Shown piece after piece: positions 5,631 to 12,202 of a stretch of 18,527 nucleotides of DNA (the stretch's first letter is position 1; each line of letters begins with the position of its first letter). Below the pieces are notes generated by a model. It was not told where the DNA came from and did no database searches. It saw only the letters and a program-made list of their open reading frames with translations. The stretch is from Pseudomonadota bacterium (GTDB lineage Bacteria; Pseudomonadota; Zetaproteobacteria; Mariprofundales; Mariprofundaceae): contig NVTQ01000034.1 in the NCBI GenBank assembly GCA_002401635.1, forward strand, positions 1 to 18,527. Reading direction: 5' to 3'. The translations under genes were made by a program, and so were the position numbers.

Positions 5631-6083
5631 CTACACTAGTTTATACGCATTGTGAAAAATAGATGGGTCGAGTGTCTTCCCATTTTCGATTTTTGCCATC
5701 GCCACAAGTAATGATATCTTATCTTGGGGTGTCACTATTTTGCTAAAACTATTTTTATCAATTATTTTTGACACGCTATTAATATAAGTCTTTGTATCAT
5801 TGTTATCTTCTGGCGGTGCCCATCTGTAGATAATGTCTTTTATCGTGTCTATGCCCTTTTTCCGGTACGATTCTAAAATTTTAAAGGCCGCTCTTACGCC
5901 AAGCTCCGGTGAACGAAAAATGACAAAACCTTTGTCGTCTACCCCTATTTGTCCTTGCCATCGATTTGCCGGTGAATAACGTATGTTAAGTGGATTATTA
6001 TTTCTAATTCCCCTTGGAATTTTATTTTTTGAAAAATAAACAATGACAATAGCAGCTAATAATAGTAATGCTTTATCACGCAC
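5631..6083 (-). CDS. Membrane-anchored lysozyme-like muralytic virion protein
   Basis: 150 residues from the GTG at 6083, chosen because GGAGG lies six bases upstream; the frame is open to a GTG at 6122. Residues 4-18 form a hydrophobic N-terminal anchor. Residues 24-100 carry the pattern RGIRNNNPLNIR, RWQGQ, FVIFRSPELGVRAA, then YRWAPPEDNNDTKTYI, which is shared by phage proteins annotated as virion lysozyme-like or transglycosylase, including those of tailless membrane phages. Glu133 (AKIENG) is conserved-looking near the end. The probable role is local peptidoglycan opening at entry. Its start overlaps the previous stop by eight bases. Copy B is cut at the contig junction. Confidence 0.75.
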   Translation of the reverse strand: MRDKALLLLAAIVIVYFSKNKIPRGIRNNNPLNIRYSPANRWQGQIGVDDKGFVIFRSPELGVRAAFKILESYRKKGIDTIKDIIYRWAPPEDNNDTKTYINSVSKIIDKNSFSKIVTPQDKISLLVAMAKIENGKTLDPSIFHNAYKLV

Positions 6084-6504
6084 CAACACCCTCCAGTACA
6101 GATATTCTCGACCCAACGACACTTAACGCATTGATTGCAGTGTTAGGTACTATTCCATTTTCAAATGATATTTGAAAACCAGCAGGTAATTCGATTGAGT
6201 TTTCACCGTTAATTTTTGGCGTTACATTAAAGCCTAAAAAAATAGTTTCAGTGCCAATATTTTGTATCAACAAATAATTTCGAGCTTTACTTGCACCAAC
6301 CACAGAACTAGCGACAGTTGAAATATCTGCTGTCGATGAAGTGAACTTATGATAACCAAAACTGATTTTGTTTTTACGCTTTTTTTTTGTCGCTTTGTAC
6401 GCATCGTTGCTATCTACAGATATGCCGGTTGAAAAACCTACACCATCAGCAATATTACTGTTATCGTTTGGTATGGAGGATTGCTCTATTTTATTTACTC
6501 TCAT
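6076..6504 (-). CDS. Beta-sandwich virion protein, vertex or spike-base candidate
   Basis: 142 residues, ATG at 6504; ribosome site weak (GTGAG). The first ~55 residues are polar with a basic patch (TKKKRKNK). The C-terminal ~70 residues alternate short strands: RNYLLIQNIGTETIFLGF, SIELPAGFQISF, then IVPNTAINALSV and ISVLEG. That C-terminal pattern is familiar from small phage head-decoration and spike-stem domains, in which a strand pair is followed by a 'valid natural-language' Leu-x-Pro-Gly turn and an AINALS strand. It lies between the jelly-roll candidates and the muralytic enzyme. Assignment to the vertex is by context. Confidence 0.6.
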   Translation of the reverse strand: MRVNKIEQSSIPNDNSNIADGVGFSTGISVDSNDAYKATKKKRKNKISFGYHKFTSSTADISTVASSVVGASKARNYLLIQNIGTETIFLGFNVTPKINGENSIELPAGFQISFENGIVPNTAINALSVVGSRISVLEGVGA

Positions 6505-6515
6505 AACAAACTCAC

Positions 6516-6917
6516 TTAAGAAAATATCTTATGACCAATCAAACTAAGTGTTATGTTTGTGTACTCGTCCAATGTTGAGAAGTTGTTAAATTTTATATTA
6601 ATTGATGACCTCGCCTTAAAAAGTCGAGGGATAGGCAGAACAAAAGGTAATGCCCCTGTACCGGCTAGGCTACTAAGTGGTACAGCTTGATCTTGTAAAT
6701 TTCTACCTGATCCACTATCCAGAATGGAGATACCTATTAGCGGCACTATCTTATCGTCGTTAGTTGGCGTTGCAGTTCCGAGTGTTGCATAGTACGCCAT
6801 TTTTTGGACAATAAAATTAGCATCCGCTTCGATGTTAATTACTTCTGTTTGCGTCGCCCCGGCAGCTAGTGTGCTCACAACTGCATTATAAATATAATAG
6901 TCTTTAGTCACGCTCAT
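6516..6917 (-). CDS. Second jelly-roll-like capsid protein candidate
   Basis: 133 residues from the ATG at 6917, preferred because GGTGG lies five bases upstream; a GTG at 6926 would add three. No membrane span. The sequence is beta-rich throughout: a strand with TEVINIEADANFIVQKMAYY, a loop with short polar stretches, then FVLPIPRLFKARSSINIKF and a final strand NITLSLIGHKIF. The 'PRLF-x-A-x-S-x-I' and closing 'IGxKxF' patterns recur in capsid proteins of small marine phages as I remember them. It follows the larger capsid candidate by 47 bases, and the pair could be two single jelly-roll coat proteins. Major versus minor status cannot be told from sequence. Confidence 0.6.
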   Translation of the reverse strand: MSVTKDYYIYNAVVSTLAAGATQTEVINIEADANFIVQKMAYYATLGTATPTNDDKIVPLIGISILDSGSGRNLQDQAVPLSSLAGTGALPFVLPIPRLFKARSSINIKFNNFSTLDEYTNITLSLIGHKIFS

Positions 6918-6944
6918 AACGTCCACCCAAATATTGATAAGTAA

Positions 6945-6966
6945 GGGAGTTTCCCCCCTTTTTTTT
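6945..6966. other. Stable hairpin after the main capsid gene
   Basis: On the minus strand, immediately after the capsid gene stop and an A8 run, GGGGG-GAAA-CTCCC can form a 5-bp stem (one G-U pair) with a GNRA tetraloop. It could protect the capsid mRNA 3' end or modulate read-through into the 133-residue gene. On the plus strand the same DNA is a stem followed by T8, a terminator shape that would stop antisense transcripts. Confidence 0.45.
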
Positions 6967-7573
6967 ACTGAGAGTTACGGAAAAGGTAACCATTTAACGT
7001 TACGCCAATACGTGCTGCAATTGTGCGTGCTGCAATATCACGCAGTTCGATTGAAAAATTTTGATTACTTTCGAGCGCTAAATCTTTTATTACAAACTCT
7101 CGACCAGAGGCCACGCTATAAACATTATTAGTACCGGCTAATGCGGTTGATGTTTCTAACGCAAGTCGATTCACCGGAGGAAATTTCAATAAATTTCCTT
7201 GTGTTATAAAATCCTTTGAGCCAATTTTTAGTATTAAATGACCACCTTTGTAAAAGTTATATACATCATTTGTAAAAGTTGAAATTGCCGATGTTGCCAA
7301 ATCTGCCGAAGGTAAATATTCCACTTGTACGCCGGTAATCTGAAAACGTTGCCCTTTGGGTATTTGACCAGACAATTCCATATTTGTATCACTTTGGGAT
7401 TTGCCGCTTGTCCCAACCGGATCAATAAAAAACCGCTGAGTTGCTGTTACGCTCGCATTGATCGCTACAGTTTGGTAGTCATATAATGGTTGCCAGATTG
7501 CTTCTACTGAGCCAGGAATATTCACTCGTGTACCTGACATTTTTGGAACTGGTAAACCTCTGCGCCTAGACAT
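6965..7573 (-). CDS. Major capsid protein candidate (single jelly-roll type)
   Basis: 202 residues, ATG at 7573 with AAAGGA seven bases upstream. After a short basic start (MSRRRGLPVPK) the rest is beta-strand-like. Recognisable stretches are IPKGQRFQITGVQVEYLP, GGHLILKIGSKDFIT, LLKFPPVNRLA, SGREFVIKDLAL, NFSIELR and RIGVTLNGYLFR. This order (hydrophobic strand, 'G-x-L-x-L-x-IG', 'L-x-x-FPP', then a closing 'R-x-G-V-x-L-x-G-x-L-x-R') is one I associate with coat proteins of small marine tailless phages. Length suits a single jelly roll rather than the ~300-residue double barrel of FLiP or PM2. It is central in the virion block. Assignment rests on pattern and context only. Confidence 0.65.
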   Translation of the reverse strand: MSRRRGLPVPKMSGTRVNIPGSVEAIWQPLYDYQTVAINASVTATQRFFIDPVGTSGKSQSDTNMELSGQIPKGQRFQITGVQVEYLPSADLATSAISTFTNDVYNFYKGGHLILKIGSKDFITQGNLLKFPPVNRLALETSTALAGTNNVYSVASGREFVIKDLALESNQNFSIELRDIAARTIAARIGVTLNGYLFRNSQ

Positions 7574-7636
7574 AATAATTTCCTTTTTTTTATCGGGTAA
7601 TAAATGCGCCCATTAAAGAGCATTGTTTTTTAAAAA

Positions 7637-8149
7637 TTAATCGAACTCATCATCAAAGATATCATCGTCAATACCTAAGAGATCATCGCCTAAGAGGTCG
7701 TCACCTAAATCTAGGTCATCGTCAAACCCCATCAAATCACCGTACCCGTCCATATCGTCATAATCATAAGCACTAAGGCCCAGTGACGGGCCAAGAGCAT
7801 TTTTGCCAGCGCTATACAGTGCTACGGTCATTGCTCCTTGTGCAACCTGTTGGCCTAACGATTTTTTACCAAACTTTGAAACCAGCATACCTAGCCCAAT
7901 GCCCACTAACCCCCTCGCAACCGGAGCCATTGAGCCAGTTTTTAAATTTTCCGGTATGGGTAGCTTGGCCATTGCGACATCAACTGCAAGGGCACCGGCA
8001 GCACCAACGCCTCCAGCCATTGCCGTCTTACCAATAGCAGCTTTATCTACGGGATTGCGCCGGTAGCGTTTCGTGACTTTCGTAACACTTGATAAGCGTT
8101 TCTTTTTTTTAGTGCGCTTTTTAGGATTGACTAACATGAGTTGAGCCAT
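7637..8149 (-). CDS. Basic-to-acidic Gly/Ala-rich minor virion or membrane protein
   Basis: 170 residues from the ATG at 8149, chosen because GGAG lies six bases upstream; the ATG at 8161 has no site. Three clear zones: a Lys/Arg-rich N-terminus (residues 9-32, NPKKRTKKKKR), a Gly/Ala-rich hydrophobic middle with two possible membrane or amphipathic helices (about 42-62 and 78-92), and an extremely acidic tail (129-170) with repeated GDDLL units. The start MAQLMLVNPKKR is of a type I recall from small marine phage proteins. It may link capsid, membrane and genome, or act as an assembly factor, but no specific function can be given. It ends 63 bases before the capsid gene. Confidence 0.65.
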   Translation of the reverse strand: MAQLMLVNPKKRTKKKKRLSSVTKVTKRYRRNPVDKAAIGKTAMAGGVGAAGALAVDVAMAKLPIPENLKTGSMAPVARGLVGIGLGMLVSKFGKKSLGQQVAQGAMTVALYSAGKNALGPSLGLSAYDYDDMDGYGDLMGFDDDLDLGDDLLGDDLLGIDDDIFDDEFD

Positions 8150-8170
8150 AACGTTCTCCATTGAAATTAT

Positions 8171-8425
8171 TTAGCTGTCAACAATTCCACGTTCTGTGAA
8201 ATTAAATTTACCGCCAATAAGTCCCAATGATTTACCGTCATGGTTGGCCACTAGTAATGGCCGGGCAGATACTTTAAATTTATGTATATAATGTTCTATT
8301 TCGCCATCTCGGCGTGTTGTGTACATGATACCGTCACATGTACCGACAACGAGTGCCGTTTTTGGCCAAGCCACGCTTACTTGATCAAATGACTTTGGCT
8401 CTTCTCCGGTAAAATCTCGATACAA
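8171..8425 (-). CDS. Small conserved phage protein with no ordinary start codon for its full frame
   Basis: 84 residues if begun at the TTG at 8425, which has no ribosome site. The frame stays open upstream to a stop at 8536, and the 16 codons from 8473 (IKKNPIAGNEIKKASR) look like the natural N-terminus, but contain no ATG, GTG or TTG. The recognisable part runs RLYRDFTGEEP, DGIMYTTRRDGEIEHYIHKF, SARPLLVANHDG and FNFTERGIVD, a family I associate with small marine phages but cannot name. It may start at an ATT or CTG (8473/8476), or be made by a -1 slip on the A10 run (8479-8488) that ends the previous gene. Beta-rich and soluble; role unknown. Confidence 0.65.
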   Translation of the reverse strand: MYRDFTGEEPKSFDQVSVAWPKTALVVGTCDGIMYTTRRDGEIEHYIHKFKVSARPLLVANHDGKSLGLIGGKFNFTERGIVDS

Positions 8426-8472
8426 CCGTGATGCTTTTTTAATCTCATTGCCTGCAATGGGGTTTTTTTTAA

Positions 8473-8814
8473 TCAGTATTTTTTTTTTGAAATAACGCTT
8501 TTTATTGCTGGATGGGAAAAAGCTTTTATACTCTTAACCATAGCGGCAACAATATTTTTCCCATTGAATACCATCGCTTTTTTTTGATCTGTATCAACTT
8601 TAAACCAGCTCACAAAATAACCTGTATCACCTGTCTTTGTTACGATCTTAATCAAGTACTCTGTATCTAATGGGTTCGGATAATAGCCTTTTTTTGTATT
8701 TAACGTTCTACGTGCTCTTAATCGCTTATTAGGTTTTTCGCCGGTCACCCGAGACTTTTTATAAATCGATGTACCAACAACTTTTTTAGATTTCTTTTTC
8801 TTAGAGGTAGCCAC
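8473..8814 (-). CDS. Small basic virion-type protein, unknown function
   Basis: 113 residues, GTG at 8814 with GGGAG ten bases upstream inside the end of the previous gene. The first 35 residues are strongly basic (SKKKKSKK, then KPNKRLRARR), followed by a compact region with strands EYLIKIVTK and GYFVSWFKV and a basic end (VISKKKY). No membrane span. Nucleic-acid or membrane-surface binding inside the virion is plausible. The gene ends in ten A residues just before TGA, and the next gene lies in the -1 frame, so a frameshift fusion product is possible. Family not recognised. Confidence 0.65.
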   Translation of the reverse strand: MATSKKKKSKKVVGTSIYKKSRVTGEKPNKRLRARRTLNTKKGYYPNPLDTEYLIKIVTKTGDTGYFVSWFKVDTDQKKAMVFNGKNIVAAMVKSIKAFSHPAIKSVISKKKY

Positions 8815-8816
8815 TC

Positions 8817-9299
8817 TTATAGCGCTCCCTTTTTAGTTGCGAACCATAGACCACCTAGCGCTACAGAGATAATAAGTAGTGGTCTAAAATCAAATTTACC
8901 GGTAAGAAATGCATTCGAAAAACCGCCTTCGGTTGTTGCCACAACGATACTAGCTTGAGTCGGAGTTAAACCGTTAGCCATTAACCTGTTACGATCTTCA
9001 ATTTTTGTGAGTAGCGTTTTATATCGATATACCCATGCAGTTATCGCGGCAATTGCAGCAGACACACCAAGCGCACCGATCACAACAGGGGCAATGCCTA
9101 AGTTATCCATTGGGTCCAAATAATGCAAATTTCCGGTTACCTTTTCAATTGTATTTTTAATAATTTTTGCTGCTGAAAGTAAGGACTGTTTTTCTTTTTC
9201 AAAAGCTTGTGGTACTTGCGTATTATGTAAATCTACAACTTTACTGGCCCAATCACGGGCTTTTTTCTGGAGGAAGTTTAAGCTATCTTCATCATTCAT
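8817..9299 (-). CDS. Two-span membrane protein, probable virion membrane component
   Basis: 160 residues, ATG at 9299 overlapping the previous stop in an ATGA, so translation is probably coupled. The N-terminal 60 residues are polar and helical. Hydrophobic spans lie at about 67-91 and 139-154, separated by a charged loop with an NGLTPTQA turn; both ends would be on the same side. Small multi-span proteins in a capsid operon are typical of phages with an internal membrane (PM2, PRD1, FLiP). A holin function is an alternative given size and two spans, but the long soluble N-terminus makes it less likely. Confidence 0.65.
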   Translation of the reverse strand: MNDEDSLNFLQKKARDWASKVVDLHNTQVPQAFEKEKQSLLSAAKIIKNTIEKVTGNLHYLDPMDNLGIAPVVIGALGVSAAIAAITAWVYRYKTLLTKIEDRNRLMANGLTPTQASIVVATTEGGFSNAFLTGKFDFRPLLIISVALGGLWFATKKGAL

Positions 9300-9745
9300 T
9301 TTCGAATCTTCATTACGAAAAATATTGCGGCTACCGCTGCCAAGCCAATCAACCCATATTGCATATTTTTTGCGATACCGGCTGATGCATTAACAGCAAC
9401 CCTAGTGATAGCTTGCTCAGTTGCTGGGGTAATTTGTGGTGCTATTTTGATGGATGGCGTATAGTCATCTACATTTGCCGGGGGCAAACCCTGCGTTGCC
9501 CTTTTCAGTTGCATATCCAATATTTTTTCTTGCTGTTTATATTTCATAACTTGAGGGGCGACATTTTTAATCGTATCAGCTGCACCTTTAAGCAATCCAC
9601 TCCAGTCGAATGAACTAAAAAAATTTCCTAAATTTTGATACTCGCCACGCTCTAACTCATGTCGCTTCATAATTACACGATATATAAACGGGTCTTTTTT
9701 CGATAACCAGGAAAAAAAAGCTTTAGCAGCTGACTCTTTAGACAT
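9296..9745 (-). CDS. Tail-anchored small virion protein, unknown function
   Basis: 149 residues, ATG at 9745 with GGAG ten bases upstream. It is mostly soluble and helical, with one hydrophobic span close to the C-terminus (about 128-145, GLIGLAAVAAIFFVM) followed by KIRK, so it should be anchored with a short basic cytoplasmic or internal tail. A Pro/Ala-rich linker (ITPATEQAI) precedes the span. It is coupled to the next membrane gene by a four-base overlap. Topology fits an internal-membrane virion protein; the family is not recognised. Confidence 0.65.
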   Translation of the reverse strand: MSKESAAKAFFSWLSKKDPFIYRVIMKRHELERGEYQNLGNFFSSFDWSGLLKGAADTIKNVAPQVMKYKQQEKILDMQLKRATQGLPPANVDDYTPSIKIAPQITPATEQAITRVAVNASAGIAKNMQYGLIGLAAVAAIFFVMKIRK

Positions 9746-9750
9746 AACGG

Positions 9751-10641
9751 TTAAGCTCCTGCCACTAGTGCGATTGCGACAGGTATCCCAATCGCCAAAA
9801 TTTTAGATATATCGGTATTAGTCGTCTTGGATACTTGATTTTTGGTCACCCTTGCACCTTCATTCACTGCCATCACTCTAGCTTCTTGCGGTTGATATCC
9901 CTCTTGCCGGTATTGCCTATAAAACTGAGGTACAGCAATTTTCATACCTTCGTTCAAGGCTATATTTTTAAAAGCTTTAGAATCACCCCACTTTTCCAAT
10001 ATTTGTTTATTGCTTAAACCTTGCGCCTTGTAGCTCGCTATGACTTCTCTGTATTCTGGGCTGGCTGCTATATTATCCACTTTTGTATCAAGCGCTTTAG
10101 CCAAATCCATGTCTTTTTTTGTTGGCTGGCTTTTTGCTACTGTGAGCATGTGGTTGTTATACCGTTGCTGCTTATCTGCAATACGCTTTTGCATTACATT
10201 AAGTACTTTTTTTTGTTTCTTTTTAGCCCTTTTTACATAACGCTTTTTTACCAATTTCGACACACCTTTACTGGCAACTTTTTTGAGTGCTGCTTTTGCA
10301 ACGGCTGATTTTAATGCTACACCTTTCATCGCTGCTGCTGCACCACCCCAACCGGCCCCACCCATTAGCGCGCCCATCGCCGGTCCTAAATAGATAGATC
10401 CGACTGCAAGCGCAACGCCGCGGACAATTTTATTTTTTGCAACTTTCTTTTCAAATTTTCGAATTTTTTTAGGGACTATTTTTCGGCGTATCTTTCGACG
10501 TAATTTATTAACTTTTTTTACGACTTTTTTAATCTTCTTAAAGCGCTTTTTAACTCGCTTTTTAAGCTTTTTAAAAAAGCCTCCTAGCTCATCATCATAA
10601 TAACCCAGGCTGTCAAATTCGTTCGAATCCACTTTATCCAA
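9751..10641 (-). CDS. Lysine-rich, partly hydrophobic virion protein, possible genome-condensing or penetration protein
   Basis: 296 residues from the TTG at 10641 (a GTG three codons later is possible; both have poor ribosome sites). A short acidic start (SLGYYDDELGG) is followed by a dense Lys/Arg block (24-70), a Gly/Ala-rich hydrophobic zone (75-112), a second basic block (113-160), a polar helical region, and a hydrophobic C-terminus (280-296, LAIGIPVAIALVAGA). The polybasic blocks suit DNA binding and the hydrophobic parts suit membrane attachment. Together they suggest a protein bridging genome and internal membrane, or a membrane-active entry protein. It lies six bases after the transglutaminase-fold gene. 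Confidence 0.65.
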   Translation of the reverse strand: MDKVDSNEFDSLGYYDDELGGFFKKLKKRVKKRFKKIKKVVKKVNKLRRKIRRKIVPKKIRKFEKKVAKNKIVRGVALAVGSIYLGPAMGALMGGAGWGGAAAAMKGVALKSAVAKAALKKVASKGVSKLVKKRYVKRAKKKQKKVLNVMQKRIADKQQRYNNHMLTVAKSQPTKKDMDLAKALDTKVDNIAASPEYREVIASYKAQGLSNKQILEKWGDSKAFKNIALNEGMKIAVPQFYRQYRQEGYQPQEARVMAVNEGARVTKNQVSKTTNTDISKILAIGIPVAIALVAGA

Positions 10642-10647
10642 AATCTC

Positions 10648-11142
10648 TTAATTGTGTTGGGTTAACATAGATTTTATATTTTTTGGTCCACGCCCCATTT
10701 TCCATTTTTCGGTTGCTTCTAAGGTTATCCACTGATTTGATATGTTGACTTGGGGGAATACATGAGTAAATTTTTGGGGCGTGAAACCAATTGCTAAAAA
10801 ACGTGTTTTATGGCCAATAGCTTCGAGTAAGGAGGCAATCAGAATTGAATGGTCATCACAATCACCCTGGCCAATCCGCAGTGTTTGAACGGGTGTTTGC
10901 AGTGTTTCGACGCCTCTAATATCTTTCACGTATCTAATTCTATCTCGAACGAATGCGTGTATTTTTCTCGCCTCAGAAAACCACTTTTTTTGCGGCAAAC
11001 TAGAAACTAATTTCAGAGCCAATTCGCGTATCACTGGTGACTTTTTAAAAGCTTTTGTAATGTGTGACATTGCTCGCAAAGTATCCCGTATTCCAGCCTC
11101 ACCGTTTGCTACTGTCAACAGTTTATATGTCGGTTTCATCAC
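10648..11142 (-). CDS. Transglutaminase-fold cysteine protease/acyltransferase-like protein
   Basis: 164 residues, ATG at 11142 (a second ATG follows at once), overlapping the previous gene by 20 bases. The core has the transglutaminase-like order: GQGDCDDHS with Cys95 at the start of a helix, THVFPQV with His127, and WITLEAT with Glu142 in the usual acid position (Asp in most members). Residues 56-75 (EARKIHAFVRDRIRYVKD) are the helix that typically precedes the core. Such domains cleave or crosslink peptides. In a virion operon the likely jobs are maturation or crosslinking of capsid proteins, or acting on the host wall. No signal peptide. Confidence 0.8.
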   Translation of the reverse strand: MMKPTYKLLTVANGEAGIRDTLRAMSHITKAFKKSPVIRELALKLVSSLPQKKWFSEARKIHAFVRDRIRYVKDIRGVETLQTPVQTLRIGQGDCDDHSILIASLLEAIGHKTRFLAIGFTPQKFTHVFPQVNISNQWITLEATEKWKMGRGPKNIKSMLTQHN

Positions 11143-12163
11143 TATCTTTTGTGTTAGTTAATGGCGTTATATCAGTGTTAGCATCATCTTTCAATGGCTC
11201 TTCATTGTGCATATTTAACAAATTTTTAACGTGTATGATTAATGTATCAAACCACTGCATATGAGCGGATACACCACGATTAAAATTTATTAATTTTTTT
11301 AAGACGTCATCACTTAGCAACATATTTATCAATATATCATTATTTATTTGATCAATGATTAGTGCTGCATATACTTCTGGGTCCGCATTTTTTTTGGCTG
11401 CGTTGATCAATATATTTATACCATTTTGCATTTTCATGTTAGGTTTCTTTTTTATATTGTTGTCTTGTATTTCAGGTTGAACATTAGGCTGTTGAATTGC
11501 CGCTGTAATTAAGGGAGTAGCTTTTTCTAACAGTTCTGAAAACCCGGATTCTTTTTCTGCTTGAACTCCCCCAACATTGATACCTAAAGACTTCAACACG
11601 TCCATCGATTGCGTAAGCTGCTCAAGACCATTGCCAGATTGACCGTCGCTGCTAAAAAGGGCTTTATACTGGACCATTCTCGCCAGAAAATCGCCTTCAC
11701 TCGGAGGGCTTTCCACTCTATGTCTCTCTGACATAAGATGCATTATTTGAGTATTTTGCTTTTGTATTGCATCAAGTACGGTTTGCATTAATGCAGTATT
11801 TCCAGTGCTGGCTTCGCTCAGTTGACAGGCAATTGATATAAGTTTATTGGCTTTAATTTTACCGTTCGAGTACAACAATAATCGATAGTCACCACCACCG
11901 TACGATATTTTTAAATGCTCTTGTAACTGACCATAATCGTATTTATCCGCTGGGTACCGCGCAACAAACTCCATTGCGCTTTTACCATCTGTTAACTGTC
12001 GAGACACATTAACAAACGCTTCTGGATCTTCTTTTAATGCATTTAAAAAAGCATCTGTTTTTATATCTGCATCCGTTGATGAGTCCGCCGGCTCATTTTG
12101 AAAAGTATCATAAACATCTGTGATATTGTCATCAGATAACAGTAGTTCGGCTTTTTTTCCCAT
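11123..12163 (-). CDS. Large helical phage protein, internal or assembly protein candidate
   Basis: 346 residues, ATG at 12163 with AAGG six bases upstream. The only strong landmark is at about 65-111: ARYPADKYDYGQLQEHL, YGGGDYRLLLY, then GKIKANKLISI, a beta-type module I recall in uncharacterised proteins of small phages. Around it lie long charged helical regions (about 115-170 and 180-215), a low-complexity stretch, and a hydrophobic-helix-rich C-terminal third (250-325) without a clear membrane span. No Walker A motif is present, so it is not a packaging ATPase. It is the first gene after the replication gene. Scaffold or portal-like vertex function would fit its place but is speculation. 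Confidence 0.65.
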   Translation of the reverse strand: MGKKAELLLSDDNITDVYDTFQNEPADSSTDADIKTDAFLNALKEDPEAFVNVSRQLTDGKSAMEFVARYPADKYDYGQLQEHLKISYGGGDYRLLLYSNGKIKANKLISIACQLSEASTGNTALMQTVLDAIQKQNTQIMHLMSERHRVESPPSEGDFLARMVQYKALFSSDGQSGNGLEQLTQSMDVLKSLGINVGGVQAEKESGFSELLEKATPLITAAIQQPNVQPEIQDNNIKKKPNMKMQNGINILINAAKKNADPEVYAALIIDQINNDILINMLLSDDVLKKLINFNRGVSAHMQWFDTLIIHVKNLLNMHNEEPLKDDANTDITPLTNTKDSDETDI

Positions 12164-12202
12164 TTTTGACCTTCTTAGTTAACTACTTAGATTAAGTAGG
12201 TT

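Larger units (their letters stand above)
1..5871 (+). repeat. Direct repeat, copy A (5871 bp)
   Basis: Near-identical to 12533-18403 at an offset of 12,532. Reading both copies I found two substitutions: T883 versus C13415 (synonymous Arg codon in the replication gene) and A4939 versus G17471 (Ser229 to Pro in the 323-aa spike candidate). The left edge is only the window edge, so the repeat may continue further left. Confidence 0.95.

Noticed and set aside
8817..9299. Holin
   Set aside because: Two spans and small size fit, but a 65-residue soluble N-terminus and no neighbouring endolysin make a virion membrane protein more likely.
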